64,000 bases of DNA from the NCBI RefSeq assembly GCF_000741165.1, contig NZ_JGYN01000034.1, positions 1 to 64,000 of the forward strand, written 5' to 3'. The DNA is from Bifidobacterium biavatii DSM 23969 (GTDB lineage: Bacteria; Actinomycetota; Actinomycetes; Actinomycetales; Bifidobacteriaceae). Made by a program: the position numbers and the translations under genes. Each line of letters opens with the position of its first letter. The first letter of the stretch is position 1. This document shows, one piece after another, positions 8,254 to 17,799 of this stretch. The notes beneath the pieces are model-generated. The model saw only the letters and a list, made by a program, of their open reading frames with translations, did no database searches and had not been told where the DNA came from.

Positions 8254-9111
8254 TCAGTCACTCGCACAGCACTCATCCGCATGCCCCGCCGCAAACGTGC
8301 GCTCCAGCCAGTCGCACGCCAGCTTCGGCCAGATCTGGATGCACGGGAACACGGCCGCCGGATCGGCGTTCCACGCGGTCTCCATCGTGCCGAGCGCCAG
8401 CCCGTGCCAGCCTTCCGGGAACAGGTGCGCCTCCACGCTCACGCCGGCCGCCTTGCACGCGCCGATCAGCATCAGCGTGTTCTCGACCGGCACCGCATTG
8501 TCGGTGACCGTATGCCACACGAACACCGGCGGCATGTGCGCATCGACGTGCTTCTCGACCGACAGCTTGTCGAGCCACGCGGCGTCGTCCTTGCGCTCCG
8601 GGCCGAGCAGATTGTCGAAGCTGCCGCGATGCGCGAGCGGTCCGGACGTGACGACCGGATACGCGAGCATCAGCGCGTTCGGTCGCACGGCGTCCGCGTC
8701 ATAGCCGTGCGCGGCGAGATCGTCGTCGCCGACTGTGGTTGCGAGATTCGCGGCCAGGTGCCCACCCGCGGAAAAGCCGATCGTCGCGACGCGATCGGGG
8801 TCGACGTGCCATTCGTCCGCATGATCGCGGATCTGCCGCATCGCCTCCGCCGCCTCGCACAGTGCGACCGGATACCGGCTCGGCGAGCACGAGTAGCGCA
8901 GCACGAACGCGTGATAGCCTGCGCCGACGAACTTGAGTGCGATCGGCTCGGCCTCGCGGTCGGACGTCATCGCGTAGCCGCCGCCCGGAATCACGAGCAC
9001 GGCCGGCCGCCGGCGGTTCGCGTCCACCTCGTCGCTGTTGTCGATCACATAGCCGATAAATCGTGCCTCGCTGCCGTCAATGCCGGTAATGGTCCGTTCA
9101 AAATACTGCAT
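8254..9111 (-). CDS. Alpha/beta hydrolase, acetyl-esterase-like
   Basis: A 285-residue cytoplasmic esterase/lipase of the BD-FAE/acetyl xylan esterase-like group. Visible: oxyanion-hole loop VIPGGGYAM (about residue 40), nucleophile elbow GFSAGGH (about 120), acid in VTDNAVPVEN and catalytic His in EGWHGLALG near the C-terminus. Such enzymes remove acetyl or other short acyl groups from sugars; the actual substrate is unknown. The start at 9111 is chosen over an upstream in-frame start because GGAGGGG sits 4 bases before it. No signal peptide. It is divergent from rsmI, with a 215-base gap. Confidence 0.85.
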   Translation of the reverse strand: MQYFERTITGIDGSEARFIGYVIDNSDEVDANRRRPAVLVIPGGGYAMTSDREAEPIALKFVGAGYHAFVLRYSCSPSRYPVALCEAAEAMRQIRDHADEWHVDPDRVATIGFSAGGHLAANLATTVGDDDLAAHGYDADAVRPNALMLAYPVVTSGPLAHRGSFDNLLGPERKDDAAWLDKLSVEKHVDAHMPPVFVWHTVTDNAVPVENTLMLIGACKAAGVSVEAHLFPEGWHGLALGTMETAWNADPAAVFPCIQIWPKLACDWLERTFAAGHADECCASD

Positions 9112-9326
9112 TGTCCCCTCCGTTGCGATGGTTCGCGTCGTGCGTTTGCCTTGTCCACCGTGCACGTCGCGGCACGAGTCACGTTACTCGCGTCGCTGGT
9201 CACGGCGAGAGTTCGCGCCGGCTGCGGACATGACGGCCGGGTGCGGGTTGATCGGAACCGTCGGCCGGTCCCGTGCCCTGGCCGCCGCGCACGGCGAAGT
9301 AGCCGGCGTGCGGAATACTGGTAGGC

Positions 9327-10406
9327 ATGACAGACGCGAATGATGAGGTTGAAGAAACGATGATCGACGGTGTCGCGGCGGATGCCGCGGATGCCGCGAA
9401 CGTTGCGAACGTTGCGAACGTTGCGAACGTTGCGAACGTTGCAGATGGCGCCGCTGCCGACGACGGTGCCTCCGGCGCGCAGGAGACGGGCCAGGCCGCC
9501 GCCGATCGCGCGACGACGATCGCGATCCCGCGTGGCACGGTCGTGCTCGCTGCAACGCCGATCGGCAACGTCGGCGACGCGTCCGAACGGTTGCGTGCGC
9601 TGCTCGCCGACGCGGACATCGTCGCCGCCGAGGACACGCGTCGACTGTACGATCTGGCCAACCGTCTCGGCGTCCACGTCAACGGTTCCGTCGTTGCGTA
9701 CCACGACCACAACGAGCGCAACAAGGCCGACGGCCTGCTCGACCGCGTCGAAACCGGCGCGACCGTGCTCGTCGTCTCCGACGCGGGCATGCCGACCATC
9801 AACGATCCGGGACTGGCGATCGTGCGTCGCGCGATCGAACGCGGCCTGCCGGTCACGTGCGCGCCCGGCCCGTCCGCCGTGCTCGACGCGCTCGCGCTGT
9901 CCGGCCTGCCGACCGACCGTTTCTGCTACGAGGGCTTCCTGCCGCGCAAGCACGCCGAACGCGTGCAGCATCTGCGCATGCTGCTGCCCGAGCGCCGCAC
10001 GATCGTGTTCTACGAGACGCCGCACCGCATCGCCGAGTCGATGGACGATCTGCTCGACGCGTTCGGTCCGGATCGTCCGATGGCGTTGTGCCGCGAATTG
10101 ACCAAGGATTATGAGGAGATTCGCCGCGGCACGGTCGGTGAGATTCGGCAGGGCGTGATTGACGTGCCGCCGCGCGGCGAGATTGTGCTGGTGATCGGCG
10201 GCGCGTCCGACGAGGAGGCCGCTGCGGCCGCGCCCGCCACGCTGAGCGTGGACGAGCTGGCCGTGCTGGCGATCGACCGCGCGCTTGAGGATGGGCTGCG
10301 CATCAAGGACGCGATCACGCAGGTCGCGCAGGAGCATCCGCTGCCGGACGGCTCGCTGCCGAACCGCAAGCAGATCTACGCGGCCGTGCTCAAAATCAAG
10401 GAGTGA
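9327..10406 (+). CDS. rsmI: 16S rRNA (cytidine-1402-2'-O)-methyltransferase RsmI
   Basis: A 359-residue SAM-dependent methyltransferase that 2'-O-methylates C1402 in the decoding centre of 16S rRNA. The tetrapyrrole-methylase fold starts about residue 65: LAATPIGNVGDASERL, AAEDTRRL, VVSDAGMPTINDPG and CAPGPSAVLDALALSGLPTD are the family blocks. The first 62 residues are an acidic, low-complexity extension containing five ANV units encoded by a 9-bp tandem repeat, longer than usual for the family. The start ATG follows a modest GGTAGG. If translation began later, the repeat would be untranslated, but no better start is visible before the catalytic domain. Confidence 0.93.
   Translation: MTDANDEVEETMIDGVAADAADAANVANVANVANVANVADGAAADDGASGAQETGQAAADRATTIAIPRGTVVLAATPIGNVGDASERLRALLADADIVAAEDTRRLYDLANRLGVHVNGSVVAYHDHNERNKADGLLDRVETGATVLVVSDAGMPTINDPGLAIVRRAIERGLPVTCAPGPSAVLDALALSGLPTDRFCYEGFLPRKHAERVQHLRMLLPERRTIVFYETPHRIAESMDDLLDAFGPDRPMALCRELTKDYEEIRRGTVGEIRQGVIDVPPRGEIVLVIGGASDEEAAAAAPATLSVDELAVLAIDRALEDGLRIKDAITQVAQEHPLPDGSLPNRKQIYAAVLKIKE
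9396..9440. repeat. 9-bp tandem repeat inside rsmI
   Basis: Five perfect copies of GCGAACGTT, in frame, encoding repeated ANV. Because the unit is a multiple of three, copy-number changes would alter length without breaking the frame. Two looser GCGGATGCC units precede it. Confidence 0.97.
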
Positions 10407-10473
10407 GCCGGGGGTAAGCCGGATAGTGGGTCAGATCGAGTGACGGCGGGATGATCTCGCAGTCAGATCACGG

Positions 10474-12936
10474 CTACTGCGCGGAGCTTGAGGACCCGCC
10501 GTCGGACTGGCCGGACGTGCCCGCATCGCCGGAATCGCCGGTCGTGTCGGATCCGGTGTTCGAGCCGGTATCCGTGCCCGTCGTGCCGTCGCCGCCGGTC
10601 GTGCCGTCCGTGGAACCGTTGCCGGTCGTGCTGTTGGTGGTGCCGTTCGTCGAATCCGAACCGTTCGTCGTGCCGGCGGTGCCGGAGCTGTTGCCGTTGG
10701 TCGTGCCTGCACTCGAACCGTTGCCCGTGCCGTCGCCGGAACCCGAGCCCGACGCGCCGCCGCTGGTCGTACCGGACTGACCGTCGGTGCCTTCGGTGGT
10801 GGCGCCGTTGTTTTCGGTCGTCGTGCCGGAGTTTCCGGAATTGTTGTTGGAATACGTGTACGTGTAGCCGCCGCCGGTGCCCCACGTGCCGTCCGGGCCG
10901 CCGATCTTGCCGTTGTCGGTCGCGGTCGGGAACTGCTCGACGTCCGTGCCGGCGAGCGCCTGCTGCATGAACTCGGTGAACAGGTGCGCCGGGTAGCCGG
11001 TCGAGGAGACGCCGTATCCGGAGAATTCGGGCACGACCTGCGGCGAGCCGTTGTCGTCCGGGTTCCAGATTGCCCACACGTTGAGCAGCTGCGGCACGTA
11101 GCCGACGAACGATGCGGCCGTCTCGTCGTTTGCGGTGCCGGACTTGCCGGCCACGTCGCGGCCTAGCGCGGCGGCCGTGCCCGCAGCGGTACCGGTTGTC
11201 GTGGTGCCCTGCATGGCCTTCTGCACGAGCGCGCAGTCGTTCGCGTCGAACACCTGCTTGTTTTCGGCCGCGGTCTTGTACATGTCGTTGCCCTTGTAGT
11301 CCTTGACCGTGGACACGACGTGCAGCGTGTTCTTCACGCCGTTCGCGGCGATCGTCGAATGGCCTTGAGCGAGGTCCCATGCGGTGGTCGCGTTGATGCC
11401 GAGCACGTTGTACGGCGACGTTTCGTCGATTTTGGACGTGATGCCGGCCTCGTGCGCGATTTTGGCGAGCCGCTGCGGGGTCAGGTGCTCGTTGACGTTC
11501 ATGAACACGGTGTTCACCGAGTTGGCCGTGGCCTGGTACAGGTTGATGTAGCCCCAATTGATTTCCAGCGCGTTGTTCACTTCTTTTTCGATGCCGGTGA
11601 AATGCTGGTGCGAGTTGCCGTTGAAGATCGTGTTGAAGTTCACGCCCTCCTGCGCGGCGCCGAGCAGCGCGAACGGCTTCATGGTTGAGCCGGGCTGGAA
11701 CGTGGCCTGCGTGGCGTTGTTGAGCGGCTGCTTGAGGTAGTCGGAGCCGGCGTACATGGCCTTGACCGAGCCGTCGCGCGGGTCGACGGCGATGCCGCCC
11801 ACTTGGATGCTTGACGGCATGCCGTCCGGCCGCGTGTCGCCGACGGTTTGGATTTCGCTCTGCATGGACTTGTCGAGCGTGGTGACGATCGTGTAGCCGC
11901 CGGTTTCGATGTCGTCCTTGGTGAACGATCCGGAGTTGATGAGCTCGTTTTCGACCGTGGTGAGCAAGTAGCCGTTGTAGCCGCCGAGCACGTTGTTCTG
12001 CGTGTATTCGATGGTTTTGGGCAGCGTGTTGTTCTTGCTGTGCTCGGCGGCGGTGATGTAGCCGTCCTCTTCCATGATGTTGAGTACGCGCTTCATGCGC
12101 TGTGTGGCCATTTTTGGGTTGTCGTCCGGGTCCCATGTGCTCGGCGCGGGGATGATGCCGGCGATCATGGCCGCTTGGTTGAGGGTCAGATCCTTCGCGT
12201 CCTTGCCGAAGTACGCCTGCGCGGCCGCTTGGATGCCGTATGCGCCGCGGCCGAGGTAGATCGTGTTCATGTAGTTGCACAGGATTTCGCTTTTGTCCTG
12301 CGCCTGCGCGAGCTTGAGCGCGAGGATCGCCTCGCGCGCCTTGCCGATGTATGACGTGGTTTCGCCCAGATAGTAGCGTTCTGCGTACTGCTGGGTGATG
12401 GTCGAGCCGCCTTGGCGTGTGCCCTTGGTGATGTTGTTGACAAGCGCGCGTCCGATGCCGCGCAGGTCGATGCCCTTGTTCGTGTAGAACGTGCGGTCTT
12501 CGGAGGCGACGATCGCGTTGCCGACGTATTCGGGCAGGTCGTTGCATTCGATGATTTCGCGGTTCTGTTCGGCGAACGAGCCGATTTCCGTGGTGCCGTC
12601 CGAATAGTAGACGGTGGTCTTCGATGCGAGCGCGATCTTGTCGGCTTGCGGGATGGCCGTGGTGACGTAGAAATAGGCGAATACGCCGACGCCCGCGGCG
12701 ATGCCTGCGAGGATCAGTCCGAGGAAGATCTTGAGGAACAGATGCTTGTGGCGGCGGGGGTCGCGGCTGCCTGCCGAACGGTGCATTCCGCCGCCGAAAT
12801 GGCGCGGCGCGGGCCTGCGCGGGCCGCTGTTACGGGCCGACGAGCGGTTCTGGGAACCGGCGCGGTGGGCTGCGTGGCGGCGGGTGCCGTTGTTGGCCGA
12901 GCGGGTGCTGCGGGTTGCGTTTCGTGAGTCAGACAT
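10474..12936 (-). CDS. Class A penicillin-binding protein (bifunctional glycosyltransferase/transpeptidase)
   Basis: An 820-residue peptidoglycan synthase. Residues 1-66 are basic and cytoplasmic, a single membrane anchor lies at about 67-91, followed by the GT51 glycosyltransferase (catalytic Glu146 in EDRTFY; QGGSTITQQ at 175-183) and the transpeptidase: nucleophile Ser417 in STMK, SVN in the second motif and KSGT as the third. The last about 130 residues are a Gly/Ser/Thr/Asn low-complexity tail, presumably spanning the wall. The start at 12936 is preferred to a GTG at 12957 because GTGGGG lies before the ATG. It stands alone; divergent from the SRP RNA gene. Confidence 0.93.
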   Translation of the reverse strand: MSDSRNATRSTRSANNGTRRHAAHRAGSQNRSSARNSGPRRPAPRHFGGGMHRSAGSRDPRRHKHLFLKIFLGLILAGIAAGVGVFAYFYVTTAIPQADKIALASKTTVYYSDGTTEIGSFAEQNREIIECNDLPEYVGNAIVASEDRTFYTNKGIDLRGIGRALVNNITKGTRQGGSTITQQYAERYYLGETTSYIGKAREAILALKLAQAQDKSEILCNYMNTIYLGRGAYGIQAAAQAYFGKDAKDLTLNQAAMIAGIIPAPSTWDPDDNPKMATQRMKRVLNIMEEDGYITAAEHSKNNTLPKTIEYTQNNVLGGYNGYLLTTVENELINSGSFTKDDIETGGYTIVTTLDKSMQSEIQTVGDTRPDGMPSSIQVGGIAVDPRDGSVKAMYAGSDYLKQPLNNATQATFQPGSTMKPFALLGAAQEGVNFNTIFNGNSHQHFTGIEKEVNNALEINWGYINLYQATANSVNTVFMNVNEHLTPQRLAKIAHEAGITSKIDETSPYNVLGINATTAWDLAQGHSTIAANGVKNTLHVVSTVKDYKGNDMYKTAAENKQVFDANDCALVQKAMQGTTTTGTAAGTAAALGRDVAGKSGTANDETAASFVGYVPQLLNVWAIWNPDDNGSPQVVPEFSGYGVSSTGYPAHLFTEFMQQALAGTDVEQFPTATDNGKIGGPDGTWGTGGGYTYTYSNNNSGNSGTTTENNGATTEGTDGQSGTTSGGASGSGSGDGTGNGSSAGTTNGNSSGTAGTTNGSDSTNGTTNSTTGNGSTDGTTGGDGTTGTDTGSNTGSDTTGDSGDAGTSGQSDGGSSSSAQ

Positions 12937-13127
12937 GATCCCCACCGTAACCACCACCCATGAAAACGTCGGTGTCCTCTCACACGATTACATGGGTTCC
13001 TTCACACTATTTCCCCGGAATCCTCACAATTCGACGGAAGACCCATCGGCGGCACAACGCAGCCTCCGATGGGCGTGATGTTCGGGGCGGGAGGCGTTTG
13101 TCCGAGGATGCTGTACACTGTTTAACA

Positions 13128-13215
13128 GCCTCCACGCGGCGCTATGTCACCCAACTCCCCCAGGGCAGGAATGCAGCAAGGGTAAGTGGCCTCTGACGGG
13201 TGCGTGGAGGTTTTT
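13128..13215 (+). ncRNA. ffs: Signal recognition particle RNA (small bacterial type, 4.5S-like)
   Basis: A single long hairpin closed by CCTCCACGC (13129-13137) and GCGTGGAGG (13202-13210), with the conserved apical region around GGCAGGAATGCAGCAAGGGTAA that binds the Ffh M domain (GGAA-type tetraloop and the AGCA internal loop), then TTTTT. A -10-like TACACT (13114-13119) lies just upstream. Length near 88 nt is typical of actinobacterial SRP RNA. Confidence 0.88.
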
Positions 13216-13273
13216 CCATACTTTCGCGCTTATCCCCGGTTCCGCCCATGCGTCGGATAGTAGAGTCAAGCCT

Positions 13274-14452
13274 ATGACCGACAAGACCCCCATCGTGCGC
13301 GACCCCCAGCCTTCCGTGAACATGCTGCAGCAGCCTCCGACCGCGCAGCCCGGTGCACAGTCGCCCGCGGCCGCCCAGCCTTCCCCGTCGGCCCAGCCGT
13401 TCGCCCCGTTGCGGGAAACGGACGCGTTCGGCGCGCCGCCCGAACCGGCAACACCGTCCGCCCCCTCCGCCGACGCGGACGATCTGGAACGCGGCCTCGC
13501 CCGGCTCGACCCGCTTACCGTCCGCCCGCGCACGTCCAGCCGCGTGCTGTGCGTCGTGTTCGGTCTGCTGCTCCTCGCCGCCGCATTCGGCGCATGGTGG
13601 CTCGGCGTGCGCACCGAAACCGGCCAGTCGTATGACGAAATCGTCATCACCGGTTTCACGAACAACCTGCCCGGCTGGATCACGTTCCTGCTCGAACCGT
13701 TCCTGATCTCCGACCACTATCTCGGCCTGCCGGTCGCGCTCAACCCGACCATCATCGTGTCGCTGCTCATCGGCTTGGCCGGACTTGTCGTCATGGTCGT
13801 GCGCAAACGTTGGTGGCTGATCGGCCAGAGTGCCGTCTTCGCCGCACTGTGCTACGCGTCCACGTATCTCAAGGACGTGTTGCCGCGGCCGTATCTCATC
13901 AACACGGACACGCCGCACACCAATTCCGCGCCGTCCGGTCACGCGATCCTCGCCGCGACCGCCGCGATGATCCTGCTCGTCGCCGTGCCGCGCGCGTGGC
14001 GTGCCGTGTGCGCGCTGTTCGCCGCGTTCTTCTCCATCGTGATCGGCATGTCCGTGATCGCCGGCGGATGGCACCGGCCGACCGACGTGGCCATGTCGCT
14101 GCTCATTGTTGGCGGGCTGGCGCTCGTCGCGCTCGCGTTCACGCGCACGTCCGGCATGGATGATCCGGGCCGTCGTGTGTCGTCGCCGAGTGTGCAGATC
14201 GTTGGCACGGTGATGATCACGGCCGGACTGTTCGCCTGCGCGTACGCCGCGTACGTGATCTGGCAGATCGCGCCCGGACTTGCGGTGAGTGCCGCGTGGT
14301 CGGCGTCCGGCGCGTACCTGTCGGTGATCGTCGGCGTGAACGGCGTCGCCGCGCTCGTGTTCGGCCTAGCGATCGCCCTGCGCCACCTGACCGCCGCGCC
14401 GCTGACCAAGCTCGGGCTCGTCGGCGCGCCGCCGGCGCCACCTCGCCGTTAG
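13274..14452 (+). CDS. PAP2-family membrane phosphatase
   Basis: A 392-residue membrane protein. Residues 1-80 are a Pro/Ala/Gln-rich cytoplasmic segment, then about six membrane helices. The PAP2/acid phosphatase motifs are intact: KDVLPRP (motif 1), APSGH (motif 2) and SVIAGGWHRPTDV (motif 3), which together form the vanadium-haloperoxidase-type active site. The substrate may be a lipid phosphate or undecaprenyl pyrophosphate; the sequence does not decide. It lies between the SRP RNA and topA, 88 bases upstream of topA and in the same direction. Confidence 0.88.
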   Translation: MTDKTPIVRDPQPSVNMLQQPPTAQPGAQSPAAAQPSPSAQPFAPLRETDAFGAPPEPATPSAPSADADDLERGLARLDPLTVRPRTSSRVLCVVFGLLLLAAAFGAWWLGVRTETGQSYDEIVITGFTNNLPGWITFLLEPFLISDHYLGLPVALNPTIIVSLLIGLAGLVVMVVRKRWWLIGQSAVFAALCYASTYLKDVLPRPYLINTDTPHTNSAPSGHAILAATAAMILLVAVPRAWRAVCALFAAFFSIVIGMSVIAGGWHRPTDVAMSLLIVGGLALVALAFTRTSGMDDPGRRVSSPSVQIVGTVMITAGLFACAYAAYVIWQIAPGLAVSAAWSASGAYLSVIVGVNGVAALVFGLAIALRHLTAAPLTKLGLVGAPPAPPRR

Positions 14453-14540
14453 CCCGGTCGCGCGTCGACGATTGACGCGGCCGTTGACCGCACGTCATGG
14501 TTAATATGACGTTCCGTAGGCACAGTATTAAGGAGAAGGC

Positions 14541-17534
14541 ATGGCAACCGGCAGCAAGCTCGTCATCGTGGAGTCTCCCACCAAGGCCAAGAAGATCGGC
14601 GGCTACCTCGGCAGCGGCTACACCGTCATGGCGTCGGTGGGCCACATCCGCGATCTCGCGCAGCCCAGCCAGGTGCCCGCGTCCGACAAAGCGAAGTTCG
14701 GCAAGTTCGGCGTGGACGTCGAGGACGGGTTCAAACCGTATTACATCGTCGACGGCGACAAGAAGAAAACCGTCTCCGAGCTCAAGAGCGCGCTCAAGAA
14801 CGCCGACGAGCTCTACCTCGCCACCGATGAGGATCGCGAGGGCGAGGCGATCGCGTGGCATCTCGTGCAGACGCTCAAGCCGAAGGTGCCCGTCAAGCGC
14901 ATGGTGTTCCACGAGATCACGCCCGAGGCGATCAAGGCGTCGCTGACCAAGACGCGCGACGTGGACGGCGCTATGGTCGACGCGCAGGAGACCCGTCGCA
15001 TCCTCGACCGCCTCTACGGCTACGAGCTGTCGCCGGTCCTGTGGCGCAAGGTCGGCCCCGGCCTGTCCGCCGGCCGCGTGCAGTCCGTCGCCACGCGACT
15101 CATTGTCGAGCGCGAGCGCGAGCGCATGGCGTTCGTCCGCGCGCCCTACTGGGACGTGACGGCCGAACTCGCCGCGCCCGACGCGGAAGGTCAGGAAACC
15201 ACGTTCGACGCGCGCATGACGTCGCTTGGCGGCCGTCGTCTCGCCGCGTCCAAGGATTTCGGTGCGGACGGCAAGCTTACGGCCGCCGGTCTCGCCGACA
15301 ACGTCCGCCAGCTGGACGAAACGGCCGCGCACGCCGTCGCCGACGCGCTGCGTACGGCCGCGTTCACCGTCATGTCGATGGAAACCAAGCCGTATCGCCG
15401 TCGTCCGCAGCCGCCGTTCACCACGTCGACGCTGCAGCAGACCGCCGGCAACCGTCTCGGCATGAGCTCGCGCGCGACGATGCGCGCCGCGCAGGGACTG
15501 TACGAAAACGGCTACATCACGTACATGCGAACCGATTCGGTGACGCTGTCGCAGGAGGCCATTTCGGCCGCGCGCGCGTCCGTCGAACAGCATTTCGGCA
15601 AGTCGTTCCTGTCCGACGCGCCCAAGCAGTACGCGACCAAGACCGCCGGCGCGCAGGAGGCGCACGAGTGCATCCGCCCGGCCGGCGCGACGTTCCATGA
15701 TCCGGCCGAGCTGGCCACCAAGGTGCCGCCGGACCAGCTGCGCCTGTACACGCTGATCTGGCAGCGTACGCTCGCCTCGCAGATGGCCGACGCAACCGGT
15801 TCGACCGCGACCGTGCGGCTTTCTGCCCCGGCCGGAGGCGAGTTCGGCGAGGCGGTGTTCCAGGCGTCCGGCACGGTGATCGAGTTTCCGGGCTTCATGA
15901 AGGCGACGGGGGAGGGGCGGCGTGCTTCCGGCCCGTCTGGGACCGGCGCTGCTGCGTCCGCCGCGGCTGACGGCAAGACCGCCGACGGCAAGGCCAAGGC
16001 CAAGGACGCGGAGGACAACGCGTCCCTGCCGCCGATGACCGTCGGCCAGCAGGTCGGCGCGCGCGACGTGACCGCCGACGGTCACGAGACGCAGCCGCCG
16101 GCGCGCTACACCGAAGCGTCGCTCGTGAAAACGCTGGAAGCCAAGGAAATCGGCCGTCCGTCGACGTATGCGAGCATCATTTCCACGATCATCGACCGCG
16201 GGTACGTGTACGAGCGCGGCCGTGCGCTCATCCCGTCGTGGCTTGCGTTCTCGGTCATCAAGCTGCTCGAGACGAAGTTCCCCAAGTACGTGGACTACGA
16301 GTTCACGGCCGACATGGAAAACGGGCTCGACCAGATCGCGCACGGACGCGAAACCGGCCGCGACTGGCTGACGCGTTTCTACTTCGGCTCCGGAGAGGGC
16401 GCGGCGGAGAACGCCGACCAGGCGCACGCCGGCTTGCAACAGCAGGTCGCGCAGCTTGGCGAAATCGACGCGCGCGCGATCAACACGATCGACATCGGCG
16501 ACGGGCTGCACGTGCGCGTCGGCCGTTACGGCCCGTATCTGGAGGATATGGAGCATCTCGACGCGGAAGGCAATCCGAAGCGCGCGTCCCTGCCGGACAC
16601 GCTTGCGCCGGACGAGCTGACCGTGGCCGTGGGCCACGACCTAATCGAGAACAATTCTGGCGGTCCGCGCGTGCTGGGTGTGGATCCGGTATCGGGTGGC
16701 ACGGTCGAGGTGCGCAACGGGCGGTTCGGCCCGTATGTGGCGCTGGTGCCGGCTGAGACCGCAGAGGCAGGCGCCGAAGCCGCCGGTACGTCCGGTGCGG
16801 AGGATGCCGCGGGCGCTGACGGTTCTGCGGGTACCGCTAAGAAGACCACGGCCAAGACTAGGAAGACCACGGCGAAAACCTCCAAGAAGGCGGCTGCCGC
16901 GCCGAAGCCCAAGATGGCATCGCTGTTCAAGACCATGAGCCCCGAATCACTCACGCTCGAGGACGCGCTGCGCCTGCTCAGCCTGCCGAGGCTCGTGGGC
17001 ACGTACGAGGAAACGAACGCGGAAACCGGTGAGATCGGCGAATCCAAGGTCGAGGCGAACAACGGCCGCTACGGCCCGTACCTGACCAAGACCGCGGTGG
17101 ACGGCAAGACCGAAACCCGTTCGCTCGGCTCGGAGGACGAGATCTTCACGGTCGACATCGACAAGGCGAAGGAACTGTTCGCTCAGCCGAAGTACGGCCG
17201 CGGCCGCGGGCGAGGCGCGGCCAAGCCGCCGCTGCGCGAGCTGGGTCCGGATCCGGAGACCGGCAAGCCGGTGACCATCAAGGACGGCTTCTACGGCGCG
17301 TACATCACCGACGGCGAAACCAACCGCACGGTGCCCAAGCAGTACACGCCCGAGTCGATCGAGCCGGCTGAGGCGTTCCGCCTGCTCGCCGAGAAGCGCG
17401 CGGCCGGACCTGCTAAGAAGCGCACGCGCAAGACGACGGCCAAGTCGGCAACGTCTAAGACCAAGACGACCAAGTCGACCACGCGTAAGACGACCACGAC
17501 CCGCAAGACCGCAGCCAAGAAGACCGCCGAATAG
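14541..17534 (+). CDS. topA: DNA topoisomerase I
   Basis: A 997-residue type IA topoisomerase that relaxes negatively supercoiled DNA. TOPRIM domain with Glu11 (VIVESPTKAKKI) and the DxDxE triad Asp96/Asp98/Glu100 in ATDEDREGE; catalytic Tyr328 in YITYMRTDS. A charged Ala/Lys insert lies near 455-500. Instead of zinc fingers, the C-terminus has repeated topoisomerase C-terminal units, each with a signature like NGRFGPY, NGRYGPY or DGFYGAY, plus Lys/Thr-rich tails as in other actinobacteria, which aid DNA binding. Strong AAGGAG ribosome site 5 bases before ATG. Confidence 0.97.
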   Translation: MATGSKLVIVESPTKAKKIGGYLGSGYTVMASVGHIRDLAQPSQVPASDKAKFGKFGVDVEDGFKPYYIVDGDKKKTVSELKSALKNADELYLATDEDREGEAIAWHLVQTLKPKVPVKRMVFHEITPEAIKASLTKTRDVDGAMVDAQETRRILDRLYGYELSPVLWRKVGPGLSAGRVQSVATRLIVERERERMAFVRAPYWDVTAELAAPDAEGQETTFDARMTSLGGRRLAASKDFGADGKLTAAGLADNVRQLDETAAHAVADALRTAAFTVMSMETKPYRRRPQPPFTTSTLQQTAGNRLGMSSRATMRAAQGLYENGYITYMRTDSVTLSQEAISAARASVEQHFGKSFLSDAPKQYATKTAGAQEAHECIRPAGATFHDPAELATKVPPDQLRLYTLIWQRTLASQMADATGSTATVRLSAPAGGEFGEAVFQASGTVIEFPGFMKATGEGRRASGPSGTGAAASAAADGKTADGKAKAKDAEDNASLPPMTVGQQVGARDVTADGHETQPPARYTEASLVKTLEAKEIGRPSTYASIISTIIDRGYVYERGRALIPSWLAFSVIKLLETKFPKYVDYEFTADMENGLDQIAHGRETGRDWLTRFYFGSGEGAAENADQAHAGLQQQVAQLGEIDARAINTIDIGDGLHVRVGRYGPYLEDMEHLDAEGNPKRASLPDTLAPDELTVAVGHDLIENNSGGPRVLGVDPVSGGTVEVRNGRFGPYVALVPAETAEAGAEAAGTSGAEDAAGADGSAGTAKKTTAKTRKTTAKTSKKAAAAPKPKMASLFKTMSPESLTLEDALRLLSLPRLVGTYEETNAETGEIGESKVEANNGRYGPYLTKTAVDGKTETRSLGSEDEIFTVDIDKAKELFAQPKYGRGRGRGAAKPPLRELGPDPETGKPVTIKDGFYGAYITDGETNRTVPKQYTPESIEPAEAFRLLAEKRAAGPAKKRTRKTTAKSATSKTKTTKSTTRKTTTTRKTAAKKTAE

Positions 17535-17540
17535 GCTTGT

Positions 17541-17726
17541 TGCGATCTGTGAGGCAGTTTTGCGCGATGGCATGCGTCTATCTGCGATCTGTGAGGCAGC
17601 CTGCCTTGTCGTTTCGACCATATCCTCTTGGAAGAAGCGGGTTCGGAGCCGACGGAACCGGGGAACGCTGCCTCACAGATCGCAAGTAGATCCGTGCAGC
17701 TCGGTGAATCTGCCTCACACAATGCG
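17541..17726. repeat. TGCGATCTGTGAGGCAG repeat cluster (two direct, two inverted copies)
   Basis: Direct copies at 17541-17557 and 17583-17599 are identical over 17 bp. An exact reverse complement lies at 17668-17684 and a partly matching one at 17710-17726. The four copies fill most of the 265-base gap between topA and tmk; an RNA could fold by pairing the forward and reverse copies. Confidence 0.9.
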
Positions 17727-17799
17727 GATAGGCACGTGAATGGGGTCCGAACCGAGGTTCACGCAAGACGGAGGGCACTTTTTGTTAAGGTGAAGGACT

